Source of the DNA: Manihot esculenta
Taxonomy: Eukaryota > Streptophyta > Magnoliopsida > Malpighiales > Euphorbiaceae
Length of the DNA: 64,000 bases
Direction of reading: 5' to 3'
Assembly (NCBI RefSeq): GCF_001659605.2
Contig: NC_035172.2
Span: forward strand, 15,873,051-15,937,050
Positions 1-12,450 of the stretch are shown here, one piece after another (within the stretch, counting starts at the first letter, position 1; every line of letters starts with the position of its first letter). The position numbers and the translations under genes were made by a program. A model generated the notes under the pieces. It saw nothing but the letters and a program-made list of their open reading frames with translations. It searched no databases and was not told the origin of the DNA.

Positions 1-186
1 GTCAAGTTCATGGACTCCCTAATCAAGAACCCAGTGGCTACATACCAACAGTTAATAAACAAAGCCCAAAAGTACATCAGGCTGGATGACGAAGTCCAAA
101 CATTGAGAGAAGACAAAAGGACAAGCAAAAAATAAAATCAAAAGCCAGAGAGGCAAGGATATGAAGTAGATCAAAGAAGTTACCCT
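1..186 (+). pseudogene. gag relic of an Athila/Tat-like gypsy element
   Basis: Frame 1 is open from the window edge and reads like the end of a plant gypsy capsid domain (…NPVATYQQLINKAQKYI…, then an acidic-basic linker). One TAA at 133-135 interrupts it, after which the same frame stays open to about 186. The left LTR of H0 starts at 187 and breaks it, so this is the DNA H0 inserted into. The missing part lies outside the window to the left and is not seen again on the right. Assignment to the OTA group rests on the Q-L-I-x-K-A-Q-K-Y-I style signature only. Confidence 0.55.
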
Positions 187-2194
187 ATAACAACCTAAAA
201 ACTAGACCGCTACCAGCGCTATGTTTCAAGTCGACTTAAAGTCGTCGGAGCCCGTAGCAAGCCTACTATACATCCTGTTACACTTGATATAATCCCATAC
301 ATGATCATACAAGCATATAAAAATATTTCCATCTCATGAACCAAAACTCGACCTGAATATGCATCATAACAGAAAAACATAAAATCCAAACTAGATCTCT
401 CAACAAATACTCCAAAATAGGCCACATTATATGGCTCAAGCTTGGTTCAAACATAGCTTATACTTAAGAACTTTTACATAAAAAGATCATAAACTAGAAA
501 TTATAAAAGGAACTTGGGCAAACCACAATTCTAATCCACAATATAATAAATGTCCAAAGCTATACTATTACAATAGAACTATACCAAATAACTCTGCTGA
601 CCTCTCGAGCTAACTTTAATCCTACAAACCTATGGTTAGGGAAAAGGGATAAGCTACAAGAGCCTAGTGAGAAGAAACATAAACAAAAGCAGTTTAATAA
701 AATATATGATCGTACGAATGCATCACACAGACAATTCGCATCAACATAGACTTGTCACCAGTAAACCTCCATAATTTCAATAGTGCTTGGCCCACAATGG
801 GTGCTCCTTAAGACTTTCTCTTAAACATAACATAACATATTCATAGTGCCAGGGGTGTAGAATGGGCCTCGACTTAGACGTTCCCTTATATAATGCCAGA
901 GGCATAGAATGGGCCTCGACATGGACTTCCGTATCCATCATAATATATCATAACATGCTCGAGGGCTAATGGGACATCCAACATCCATCCACAACAACGA
1001 CAAATTATGCAATGCATCATATTCGTGAATTCTAATGCAGAGCAACCTAATCATATATACATGGCATTCGTGATGTATTAACATGCTTAAAACGTTTGAT
1101 TTTCTTAAAGTAATAGTTTAGTTTTGTTCTATTCACCTTTGGCTAACGTAAACTTAGCTCTAAAGCAGTTATCTCACTATAAGCCTCTATGGTCTTGTAA
1201 GTCCGATCCTATACAGATGGACTTAAATGAGGAACCAAACATAACTTTTACAACACTTAAAACTACCCCAAGAAACTCCTATAAACATATAAAAAAACGT
1301 GTAGGAAAATGAGCTAAAAATGGCTGCACATGGGACTTTTGGTGATAGGTTTGGCATCCTAAAGTCCCCTTACAAATTCGAAGGTCAAACCTTTAGAGTC
1401 AAGTTCGGCAGCCTTCACAGTCAAGTTCGGCAGCCTTCACAGGCAAGTTCGGCAACTGAATCTGGGTTCTTCTGCAATACAAAACTTGATTCAACCTCAA
1501 CCAACAGCCCTCAAAATGCTTTCAACTTATATGCAATAGCTCACAAACAACCATACACACTCAACACACATAAGAGACACTTAAAGCTAACCTAATATTC
1601 ATCATGCATTAACAACACAAGAAAAAAATCATCCATTATTAAAAACTAGAAACTTAAACTCCAAAACATATAAAAGATCTTGCATGCATCATTAAACCAT
1701 AGAAATAACTAATGCCTCTTTTAAAAACTCCAACAATAGAAGAGAGGTAAGGATTAAACATACCTCTTGGAGGAAACACCAACACGTCAACAATGGAGAA
1801 ATTCAGAGGAAAAGAAGAAATGAGATTCGAAGATCCCAAAAGCTAAAACTTGAAAATCAAACTCAATTCTTCAAAATAAAAGGCAAATTTCATGAGAAAA
1901 CTGTTTTAAAAGGAGGGTTTGTGAAGAAGAGGAGTAGGGGACTCACCACTTCTCAAAATGGAGAAAAAGTTCTCTCCTTTTCGGGCAGAGCCCTTTTTAT
2001 AGGTGGCTGGTGAAGCTACCTTCGGCAGCCGAACCTTAAAAATTTTTTAAAACTCTTTTTTTTTAACAAATCATAAAATGTTTCAAATTTATTTTATAAA
2101 AACCTATTTTACCATTCTAAAGTTTCTGATTCCAAGATTCTGGATTCCATCGAAAAGTTAAAATTTTGACATTGGAGTTTAGCCGGGTATTACA
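187..2194 (-). mobile_element. H0 left (3') LTR, degenerate family A
   Basis: On the plus strand it starts with a decayed TATAAC (family TGTAAC) and ends GGGTATTACA, followed by the element's polypurine tract read as TTCTTTCCCCC. It matches the other family A LTRs through the block around 205-265 (CTACCAGCGCTA, CCGTAGCAAGCC) and through the primer-distal end, but is heavily mutated. The GC-rich TTCGGC array survives only as a short 21-bp tandem repeat (about 1399-1455) and one copy near 2018-2035. This is the oldest family A LTR in the window. Confidence 0.8.
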
Positions 2195-3426
2195 TTCTTT
2201 CCCCCTTAAGAACATTCATCCTCGAATGTTCAACTACACAAGCAAACATAGCATACATATCAAGAAAACATATAAAACTATCTAACAACCTACTTCAAAA
2301 AAGATAAGGGTACTGCTTAAGCATTGACTCTCTGATCTCCTAGGTACATTCTTTCATATTGTGGTGATTCCACAACACTTTTACCATCATGATTTTCTTA
2401 TTTCTCAGCTTTTTGATCTGAGTGTCTATGATCTATACTAACTGCTCAACATAGGTGAGAAAAGGCTCACTAAGAACCTTGCTTAAATTTGACATGAATT
2501 TTCATAACATAGAAAACTGAATGGATTCTCTCTATGGAAGTAGGTAAATTAATCTTGTAAGATATATTCTCAATCTTTTGCAAGATTTCGAAGGGTCCGA
2601 TATACCTTGGAGTTAGTTTACCTTTCTTTCCAAAACAAATCACCCCTTTCATAGGAGACACCTTAAGCAATATTATATCTCCCTCCTGAAAGATAATTTT
2701 CTTTCTATGGTTTCCTATATAGCTCTTCTGCCTACTCATAACTGTTTTGATTCTTTCTCTGATGATAGGCATCACTCTTTTGGTGATCTCTACCAATTCT
2801 GGCCTGCTAAATCCCTTTCCCCTACTTCTTCCCAACAAACAGGTGACTTGCACTTTCTCCCATATAAAGCTTCATAAGGAGTCATCCCAATACTAGCATA
2901 GTAACTATTATTGTAAGAAAACTCCACCAATGGTAGGTGTTGCCTCCAAGAACCATCAAAGTCTAGCACACACATCCTTAACATATTTTCTATGGTTTGA
3001 ATGGTTCTTTCTGACTGTCCATCAGTCTATGGATGGAAAGCAGTGCTAAAATCTAACCTTGTGCCCATAGCATTCTACAGACTCTGCCAAAACTTGGAGC
3101 CTATCTGACACTATAGAAACTGAAGCCCTATGCAGCCTGATGATTTCTTCCACATAGATATGTGCTAATTTGTCCACAGAGTAACCACTCCTGATAGGAA
3201 TAAAGTGAGCAGGTTTGGTCAATCTATCCACTATTACCCATATAGAGTTGTGTCTGTTGGACATCACTAGTAACCCCACTACAAAATCCATTGCCACATT
3301 TTCCCATTTTCATTCTAGAATCGGTAAAGGGTTAAGCATTCTAGCTGGCTTCTGATATTCTAACTTCACCCTCTGACACACTTCACATGCAGCCACAAAC
3401 TGAGCCATTTCTCTCGTCATAGAAGG
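2195..3426 (-). pseudogene. H0 pol 3' part: integrase and chromodomain remnant
   Basis: Minus-strand translation gives pieces of a Tekay/Del integrase: the core with M-D-F-V-V-G-L and R-L-T-K-P-A-H-F near 3200-3297, the S-I-V-S-D segment near 3100, the Y-E-A-L-Y-G-R-K-C block near 2870, and the post-core G-P-F-E-I-L-Q segment near 2580. The chromodomain-like tail lies near 2290-2470. Frames change several times and stops are frequent, so no protein is made. The plus-strand solo LTR at 3427 interrupts the piece, and the same integrase continues at 5651. Confidence 0.8.
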
Positions 3427-5650
3427 TGTAATATCCGGCTAGACCCTGGCATCAGAATTCCTACTTTCCGGCGGAAGTCTCCGTTGGAATCCGGGATTCG
3501 AGGATGTCGGAGCCTTCCATAAGGGTAAGACAGAGGTTTTTCAAAATGTTTTTACATGTTCTTACATGTTTTCATGGTTTTGAGAAAGAAAAATGAGTTG
3601 TGAAAAGGAAAAGACCAAGGGGACAATTGCCAGGTTCGGCCGCCGAAGGTGAAGTTCGGCCGCCGAACATTGCATGGTTTCGCATGCAGTTTTGGCCGCC
3701 GAAGGAGAGGCGGTTGGCCACCTATAAAAGCCCCTTCGACCGGAGATTGAGTGTTCTTTCACTCTCTTTTTGGTCAAAGGTAGGGTTCTTACTCCCCTTG
3801 GGTGTTTTCATGTGATTTCCTCAAATCTTGCATGTTTTAACATGTTTTGCGCTTGGTTTTAGAGTTTTGAGCAAAAGAAAGCAAAGTTGGTGAACTTGGA
3901 GGTTTTGGATCGTTTTTCCACCACATCTCCGCGTTAGGACCAGTGATCCTCTCGTTCTTCAAGAGATAAGCATGGATCCTCACCTCCCCTTATGTTTAAA
4001 GCATGTTTTAAAAGTTTAAGAGAGTTTTATGGGTTAGGTTTTAGTGGATCCTAAGGTTGAGGCATATGTTGATCATATGCTATTTGTTGATGTTTGATGT
4101 TGTTTGTGGGGTTTAAACGAGGTTTTAGGCCCCTATACACATGAGATATGATATGTGCAAGATGTTGAGAGTTGGTATGCATGATATGGGTGTGTTATAG
4201 GTTTTTGGAGGCTGGAAACCTGAGTTGAGCATGGGTTCTGCCTTTCTGGAGAACCCAGGTTCGGCCGCCGAAGGAAGGTTCGGCCGCCGAACCCCTTGAG
4301 GAGGCAATTTCGGCTGCCACAACTTGCCCCCGAAAGTTGGGACTTTCGTCTCTAGAGGGCAGTTTCGGCCGCCGAAAGTGCTGCTGAAGGAGGGTGACTT
4401 TCGTCTCTGGAAGGTCTTTCGGCCGCCGAACCCGCCCCCGAAAGTGCCTGACTTTCGGATTTGGAGGGACATTCGGCCGCCGAATCTGCCGCCGAAAGAC
4501 CCCTGTCCAGCCTTTCTTTGCCCATGTTTCCATGCATGCTTATGATGTTTTAGGGGAGTTTTGGGGAGATGTTCAGTGCTATGTTAGAGTATGTTTGGTC
4601 CTCATTTGAGTCCACCTGTGTAGGTGCGGACCCGAGGAACCAAGGAGGCCCACAAAGTTAGAGTGGTAGAGACTGCTCAGCAGTTGATAGAGGTGAGTGG
4701 AACAAAACTATGTTTTTAAATTAATGAAGGTTTTAGCATGATCCATGCATCATAAATGCCATGTTTATGTAGGATGTGTTGCATTAGCAATCACAAAGAT
4801 GGTGCATTGCATTATTACTTGTTGATGGGGACGGACACAGTATGGACCCTTTAGCCCTCTGAGTTTATGTAACGAAGTCCTGTGGTGCCCCTTAGAAGGC
4901 CGGGCAATCAGTTAGAGTCACGAAGTCCTGTGGTGCTCCTTAGAGGGCCGGGCAAACAGTCTATGTTACGAAGTCCTGTGGTGCCCTTTTTAGGGCCGGG
5001 CATTGAGCTGAGGGATTTTTGGGTCAATCCGTCCGTGATGTGAATTGTTTGTATTGTGATGCATTTTCATGATAGTATGATTTAAATATTTTTAGTGTTC
5101 TGCTTACTGGGCTCTAGTAGCTCGCCCCTCTCCCTAACCCCATGTTTTCAGGGTTTTCGAGGAAAGACAAGAACAGCAAGGATAAAGGCATATGTAATAG
5201 GTAGAGTAGTGGACATGATTTACAGTATAGAGATGATTTACAGTATAGAGATGTTGTAATAGTTATGTTATGTACAGAGTTATAGTATTGTGCTTGGCCC
5301 TTAGTGTATGTTTTATCCCTTTTGTACATGATCATGTTTTATGTTTTATGAGGATGAGAACTAAGCTTGGTGTATGATAGTTTGACCCATCTAGAGCATT
5401 TGATGAGAGCTCTAGTGAGGGGTTTCTATACTGTATGATACCACAGCAGGTATTACTCTCAGAGTGCATACAGAGCATGTTCAGTCCAAGCTTAGTATAT
5501 GAGAAAGATCAAAATTTTTATAGAAATGTATGATCATGTATGGGTTTTATGAGGTACACAGAGCTCACATTAGGCTTGCTACAGGTCCCAGCGGCCTTAA
5601 GCCGACCTGGGTCCTAGCGCCAGTGGCGGTCTGGTTTTCGGGCTGTTACA
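3427..5650 (+). mobile_element. Solo LTR, family A, plus strand
   Basis: Starts TGTAATATCCGGCTAG and ends GGGCTGTTACA, 2,224 bp. It is flanked by a perfect 5-bp duplication GAAGG (3422-3426 and 5651-5655), and the H0 integrase reads across the junction once the LTR is removed. A TATA box (CTATAAAAG, 3722-3730) sits about 295 bp from the LTR start, with TTCGGCCGCCGAA-type palindromes just upstream (3636-3705) and in a second cluster downstream (4257-4497). No internal domain remains, as expected after LTR-LTR recombination. Confidence 0.92.
4872..5002 (+). repeat. Three-copy minisatellite inside the solo LTR
   Basis: Three imperfect units begin ACGAAGTCCTGTGGTGC and end GGGCCGGGCA, spaced by unrelated short linkers. 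The same unit, in opposite orientation, is the minisatellite of the E1 LTRs (45344-45464), so this solo LTR belongs to the E1 subfamily. Confidence 0.8.
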
Positions 5651-6886
5651 GAAGGCCACCAATACACTTTCTTCAAATCTTGATACATCTTGATGGCTCT
5701 AGGGTGGACACTGTACTTGGCATTATGAGCCTCTTTCATAATGTCTCCCTTCAAGCTTATGTCATTTGGTACACACAATCTGTTTCTATAATGGAGAACC
5801 TCTATATTGTCAAACCTAAAATCACCATTCTTACCTTGTTGAACTGCTCCTGCTATTTTCACCAACTCTAGGTCCTTGTGCTGTTTCTATGCCACTTATT
5901 TCAGAAACACAGGTATCACTTTCATTTGTGCCACCAAGGTACCTGTACCAGACAACTCAAGTTATAAGCCTTCATTAACAAGCCTGTAAGACTTTTTTAC
6001 CACTCGTCTCCTTTGCACTGAGATATGGGATAAACTGCCAAGGGATTTCCGGCTAAGAGCATCTACCACTACATTTACTTTACCCGGATGATATTGGATT
6101 TTGCAATCATAATCACTAAGCAGTTCTACCCATCTCCTTTGCGTCAAGTTCAACTCTCTCTGACTCAAGATGCATTGCAAACTCTTATGATCTACAAAGA
6201 TCTCACATTTCACCCCATACAGGTAATGCCTTCACATCTTGAGTGCAAAGATCACAACTGTTATATCTAGATTGTGTGTAGGATAATTTAACTTGTGTTT
6301 CTTCAACTGTCTAGAAGCATAACCTATTACCCTATCATTCTGCATCAACACACAAGCTAGTTCCACTTGGGATGCATCACAGAATATTGTGAAATCCTCA
6401 TTACTTATAGGTAGAGCTAACATTGGTGCTAACGTCAACCTTCTCTTTAACTCATGGAAACTTTCCTCACACTGATATGACCAGATAAACTTTTATTCTT
6501 CTGGATCAACCTAACCATAGGAGTAGCTATTTTGGTTAAATGTTGAACGAATCTCCTATAGTAACCTACCAAACCCAAAAAACTTTTTATTTCTGCTACC
6601 GTAGTGGGTCTATACCAATTAGCTACTGCTACTACTTTCTTAGGATTTACCTCGATTTCATTTTCTAACACTACATGTCCCAAGAAAGAGATACTCCTCA
6701 ACCAGAACTCACATTTAGAGAATTGGCATACAGCCTATGTTCTCTCAACGTCTGCAACACTCTCCTTAGATGATGAGCATACTCCTCTGCATTTCTAGAC
6801 TACACTAAGATATCGTCAATAAAGACGATAACAAAGTGATCCAAAAACTGTTTGAAAACTTTATTCATGAGATCCATGAATGCTAC
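5651..6886 (-). pseudogene. H0 pol middle part: integrase N-terminus, RNase H, RT palm
   Basis: On the minus strand, in order from high to low coordinates: the RT region containing the F-I-D-D segment (about 6806-6830), the RT thumb with F-L-G-L-V-G-Y-Y-R-R-F (about 6550), RNase H with F-C-D-A-S-Q-V (about 6370) and D-H-K-S-L (about 6200), and the integrase zinc-binding start with H-P-R-A-I-K-M-Y-Q-D-L-K (about 5690). Stops and frame changes separate the pieces. It is broken at 6886 by a family B solo LTR and the RT resumes at 27711. Confidence 0.82.
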
Positions 6887-6926
6887 TGATCAAGCCAAAT
6901 TTAGAACCATTTTTCATGTTGATATT

Positions 6927-9246
6927 TGTAACGTCCCAAAAATCGGACCGCTACCGGCGCTAGGATCCAGGTCGACTTAAGGCCGCCAGGACCCGTAGCA
7001 AGCCTAACATACATCCTGTGAACCTGCTTAATCCCATACATGATCGACAACATACATAAAAATTTAAAACTTTTACTTTCGTTCATACAACAAACTCAAC
7101 CTGTGCATGCACAATACATAATCATAATCATAACCATGACCCCCTCGGTGGGATCTCATCAATGCCCCAATGGGCGATACGACATGTTGAGTTGGTTTAC
7201 ATAAACATCACAAAACATCTAAGATCATGTATAAAAAGGGATAACTTACACATTGGGTCAAGCACAATCTCTAATCCTCAATATCATTACATACATTACT
7301 ATTCATAACTTTACATCATTTTACAATTTATCATGTCCACACTCTATCTATTACAAACACATGACTTCATTACTCTTGCGGACCTCCTGGTCTACCCTGT
7401 ACCTGCAAACCTGGGGAATTAGGGAGAGGGGTGAGCTACTAGAGCCCAGTGAGCAGAATAATAAAACATTCAAAACATATGATAACATGGAATGCATCAC
7501 ATCACAGCTAATCACACCAAGGATGAATTTGTCACCAATAGCCCTCTACATAGTCCAACTGTGCCAGAACGTAGAATGGGTCCTGGTCTTTCTCTTACAT
7601 AGCATAACATAACATTCCAATGTGCCAGAACGTAGAATGGGTCCTGGTCTTTCTCTTACATAGTGCCAGCGAACGTAGAATGGGTCCCACTAGTCTTACA
7701 TTCCATACCGTACATATCACATCGTCACATCATAGATCGAGGGCTATGGATCATCCAACATTCATCCACAACAACAACAGTAGAGTATGCAATGCAACAT
7801 ATTCGTGAATTCTAGTGCAACAACCTAGTATATCTCATGGCATTAATGATGCGTGAATCATGCTAAAATGTCCATTTATTTGCTTTAAAAACGTAGTAGG
7901 TTATTCCACTCACCTCTGGATAGCTCTGACCAGACACTGGAGCAGCTGACTCACTGCTGGGGTCCTCGGTTCCTCGGGTCCGAACCTACACAGGTGGACT
8001 CAAATGAGGGACCAAACATACATGAACATAACTCTAAAAACATCCCCCAAAAACCCCCCTAAAACATCATGAAACAATCACAGAAAAACATGCAAAGGAA
8101 GGCTGGACAGGGCACTTTCGGCGGTAGGTTCGGTGACCGAAAGTCCCTCCAGAGCCGAAAGTCAGGCAGGTTCGGCGGCACCTTCGGCGGCCGAAACTCC
8201 CAGACAGAGACGAAACTCATGCATGTTCGGCGGCACTTTTGGCGGCCGAAACTGCCCTCCAGAGACGAAAGTCCTCTTTCGGGGGCAAGCTTCGGCAGCC
8301 GAAAGGCTTGCCTCCCAGGCAGGTTCGGCGGCCGAAAGTCCTTCGGCTGCCGAACCTGGTTTCTGCCAAAGGGCAGAAACTTGGTTCCTTATGCACAAAC
8401 GCCTCCCAAACTTTTCAAACATGCATAAACCTATTCTACAACACTCCCAAACATACACAAACAAGCATACAAGCTCCTAGGGGCTTCAAACCATCAAAAA
8501 CCCCAACTACAACACATCAAACAACTCACATTGTTCAAAAACATAACATAAACCCATAAACCTAACCATGAGCTAAACATGCATTCTACCCCATAGATCT
8601 ACTTAAAACTTACTTAAAACATGCCATAAGCTCAAGATCGGCCCTTATCTCTTGAAGATCGAGAGGAGAACGACCCTAGCTCGGAAAATGGGAGAGAGAG
8701 AGTTCCTTGAACCTCCAAGCTCCAAAACTTGCTCAAATGCTCAAAATCTTCAAAACAAGGGTAAAACTAATGAAAATCGAGAAAGATTTGAAGGAAAGAA
8801 CCCAAAACCGGCGAGGGATGGCGGAGAGCTCACCTTGGCCGAAAATGGGGAGAAAAGCTCGCCCGTTTTCGGCTAAGGTACCCCTTTATAGGTGACTGGC
8901 CAGGCCACGTTCGGGAGCCGAAAGTGCCTCCGCATGCATGCCATGTTCGGCGGCCGAACATAAGGTTCAGTGGCCGAACCTGGTTTCCCTCACTTATGCT
9001 TTCGGGGGCCTAAGGCACACCCGAAACGCATGCATGTTCGGCGGCCGAACTTGAGGTTCGGCGGCCGAACCTGAGTTTTCCTCCAAGGTTGTTTTCATGC
9101 AAAAACTCATTTCCTTTTTAATTAAAACCATGAAATACATTAAAACATTTTATGAAAACATGTTTCTACCCTACTAGAGGCTTCCGACATCCGAGATTCC
9201 ACCGGACGGTGGGAATTCCGATACCGGAGTCTAGCCGGGTATTACA
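6927..9246 (-). mobile_element. LTR 1 of the tandem element
   Basis: 2,320 bp, TGTAACGTCCC to GGGTATTACA on the plus strand. Read on the minus strand it has its TATA box at 8882-8891 (CTATAAAGGG). TTCGGC palindrome arrays lie at 8908-9073 (upstream of TATA) and 8116-8360 (downstream, in the transcribed leader). A minisatellite with a GTGCCAGAACGTAGAATGGG core lies at 7562-7690. A polypurine tract follows at 9247-9260. Confidence 0.9.
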
Positions 9247-9260
9247 TTCTCCCCCCCTTA
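9247..9260 (-). other. Polypurine tract of tandem unit 1
   Basis: Plus strand TTCTCCCCCCCTTA directly abuts LTR 1, so on the element's strand it is a G/A-only run immediately before the 3' LTR, the usual start site of plus-strand DNA synthesis. Confidence 0.75.
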
Positions 9261-9349
9261 AGAACATTCGTCCCCGAATGTTCACCAACTAACACATAGC
9301 ATGGCATAAACAAAACATACATACAAGCACATGGACTCACAAGGAACTA

Positions 9350-12300
9350 ACCTTAGAAAAGATAAGGGTATTGCTGGAGCATGGACTCCTGTGTCTCCCT
9401 AGTGCATTCTTCCAAATTGTGGTGGTTCCACAGGACTTTAACCATTGGGATTTTCTTGTTTCTCAGCTTCCTGATCTGGGTGTCTATGATCCGTCCTGGC
9501 TGCTCAACATAGGTGAGATCCTCTGGGACCTCCACATCAGGCTCACTAAGAACCTTGCCCGGATTTGACACAAACTTCCTCAACATTGAAACATGGAAAA
9601 CCGGATGGATTCTTTCCATTGAAGCAGGTAAATTCAGCTTGTACAACACATTCCCAATCCTTTGCAAGATTTCAAAGGGTCCGATGTATCGTGGGGCTAG
9701 TTTACCTTTCTTCCCAAAGCGAACCACTCCTTTCATAGGAGACACCTTGAGCAATACCAGATCCCCCTCCTGAAAGTCTACTTGCCTTTTGCGGATGTCT
9801 GCATAACTCTTCTGTCTGCTTGTAGCCGTCTTGATCCTTTCTCTGATTATGGGTACCACCCTGCTGGTGATCTCTACTAGCTCAGGCCCTGCCAAGGCCT
9901 TTTCTCCAACCTCTTCCCAACAAACAGGTGATCTGCACTTCCTCCCATACAAAGCCTCATATGGAGCCATCCCGATGCTAGAATGATGACTGTTATTGTA
10001 GGCAAACTCCACCAAGGGTAGATGCTGCCTCCAAGAACCGCCAAAATCCAGCACACACATTCTAAGCATATCTTCTATCGTCTGGATGGTCCTTTCTGAT
10101 TGTCCGTCCGTCTGTGGATGGAAAGCAGTGCTAAAATCCAACCTGGTACCCATGGCATTCTGCAGACTCCGCCAAAATCTGGAGGTGAACTGGGGCCCTC
10201 TATCGGACACTATCGAAACAGGAACCCCATGCAGTCTGACGATCTCATCGACATACACCTGCTCCAACTTGTCCACAGAATAGCCACTCCTGACAGGGAT
10301 GAAGTGAGCAGATTTGGTGAGTCTGTCTACAATCACCCATATGGAGTCCAATCTGTTGGACGCCGTCGGTAACCCCACTACGAAGTCCATAGCTATATTC
10401 TCCCATTTCCTCTCTGGAATAGGTAGCGGGTTAAGCATTTCAGCCGGCTTCTGATGTTCCAACTTCACCCTCTGACACACTTCGCAGGCTGACACAAACT
10501 GTACCACTTCTTTCTGCATAGCTGGCCACCAATAAACCTTCTTCAGATCTTGATACATCTTGGTGGCTCCGGGGTGAACGTTGTATCTTGCATTATGAGC
10601 CTCTCTCATAATGTCTCCTTTTAGCCCTATGTCATCTGGTACACATAGTCTGCTCCCATAGCAGAGGATCCCTTTGCTGTCGAATCTGAACTCACTATCT
10701 TTGCCTGACTGAACAGTCCTGGCAATCTTCACTAACTCTGGGTCCTCATGCTGTTTCTGAGCCACCTGCTCCAGAAACACGGGTGCCACTCTCATCTGGG
10801 CTACCAAAGCACCTGTACCAGACAACTCCAACTGTAGACCTTCCTCAATGAGCTTGTAAAACTCCTTCACCACTGGCCTCCTCTCTGTCGATATGTGGGA
10901 TAAACTGCTGAGTGATTTCTGGCTTAAGGCGTCTGCCACAACATTCGCTTTACCCGGATGGTACTAAATCTTGCAATCATAGTCACTCAGCAGCTCTACC
11001 CACCTTCTCTGTCTCAAGTTCAAATCTCTTTTACTCAAGATGTACTGTAGGCTCTTATGATCCGTGAAGATCTCACATTTAACCCCATAGAGGTAATGCC
11101 TCCACATCTTGAGTGCAAAGATTACTGCTGCCATCTCAAGGTCATGTGTAGGGTAATTCAACTCGTGCTTCTTCAGCTGCCTAGAAGCATAAGCAATCAC
11201 CCTTTCATTCTGCATTAACACACAACCCAAACCCACTCGGGATGCATCACAGAAAACTGTGAAATCCTCATTGCTAGCTAGCAAAGCTAACACTGGTGCT
11301 GACGTTAACCTCTACTTAAGCTCTTCAAAACTCTCTTCGCACTGGTCAGTCCACACAAACTTCTGATTCTTCCTGGTTAACCTGGTCAGAGGAGCTGCAA
11401 TCTTTGAGAAGTCCTGAACGAACCTCCTGTAGTAACCTGCCAAACCCAAGAAACTTCTAATCTCAGTCACTGAAGTGGGTCTAGGCCAGTTAGCCACAGC
11501 TTCTATCTTCTTGGGGTCCACCTCTATCCCATTTCCTGACACTACATGCCCCAAGAATGAAATGCTCCTCAGCCAGAACTCACACTTAGAGAACTTGGCA
11601 TACAAGCCATGTTCCCTCAAGGTCTGCAGAACTAACCTCAGATGATGGGCATGCTCCTCTGCATTCCTGGAATACACTAAGATATCATCTATGAAGACAA
11701 TAACAAAGTGATCCAGGTATTGGCTAAACACTCTGTTCATGAGATCCATGAATGCTGCAGGGGCATTGGTTAACCCGAACGGCATCACAAGGAACTCATA
11801 ATGCCCATATCTGGTCCTGAAAGCTGTCTTTGGCACATCTTCTTCTCTTATCCTTAGCTGATGGTACCCCGATCTCAGATCTATTTTGGAGAAACAACCC
11901 GCTCCTGCTAGCTGGTCGAATAGATCGTCGATCCTTGGCAGAGGGTACCTGTTCTTGGTAGTGACTTTGTTCAACTGCTTGTAGTCGATGCAAAGTCTAA
12001 GGGATCCATCCTTCTTTTTCACAAACAAGACTGGAGCACCCCAAGGTGAGGTACTCGGTCGGATGAAGCCCTTTTCTACCAGCTCTTGCAACTGCTCTTT
12101 CAACTCCTTCAACTCCTTCAACTCGGCTGGGGCCATCCTGTAGGGAGGGATAGAGATCGGTCTAGTTCCAGGCATCAACTCTATCTCGAACTCTATCTCC
12201 CTAGCAGGTGGTAAATCTGGAAGCTCGTCTGGAAAAATATCCTGAAATTCTCTGACAACTGGCACCGAGGCTGGCTCCCTGACCTGACTATCTAGCTCTC

Positions 12301-12450
12301 TCACATGAGCCAAATACCCCTGACATCCCTTCCTAAGCAACCTACGAGCCTAAAGAGCTGATATCAGACCTCTAGGTGTACCCCTCTTGTCTCCTCTGAA
12401 GACGACCTCTAACCCGTTCTGATCTCTGAACCTGACTACCTTGTCCATGC
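9350..12450 (-). pseudogene. Tandem unit 1 pol: RT, RNase H, integrase, chromodomain
   Basis: Minus-strand pol of a Tekay/Del chromovirus, in order from 12450 down: protease-RT linker, RT (F-I-D-D near 11690), RNase H (F-C-D-A-S near 11250), integrase with zinc-binding N-terminus and D,D35E core (about 10800-10050), and a C-terminal chromodomain-like segment (about 9353-9500). Three nonsense codons break it: TAG at 12350-12352 (Gln in relatives), TAG at 11312-11314 (Lys in relatives) and TAG at 10964-10966 (Gln in relatives). The remaining frame is well preserved. A Lys-Glu-Leu triplet is duplicated before the RT fingers, as in unit 2 but not in E1. The plus-strand solo LTR at 12451 separates it from its gag. 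Confidence 0.88.

Noticed and set aside
8069..8480. Overlapping ORFs of 80-130 codons rich in SAAE, FGGR and RRPK repeats, seen again near 17959, 25619, 29743, 37059, 45786 and 53332
   Set aside because: They are readings, in several frames and both strands, of the TTCGGCGGCCGAA array, which happens to lack stops. No shared start, no domain, and they lie in LTR leader DNA.
3427..9246. Opposed LTRs at 3427-5650 (+) and 6927-9246 (-) as the arms of one large inverted-repeat transposon
   Set aside because: Each has its own target duplication (GAAGG and ATATT) and the H0 pol frame crosses the first site, so they are separate insertions.
10086..10372. Plus-strand ORFs over the integrase and gag regions (also at 15071, 19916, 22715, 47171, 50441)
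   Set aside because: They mirror conserved codons of the minus-strand polyproteins and have no independent support.
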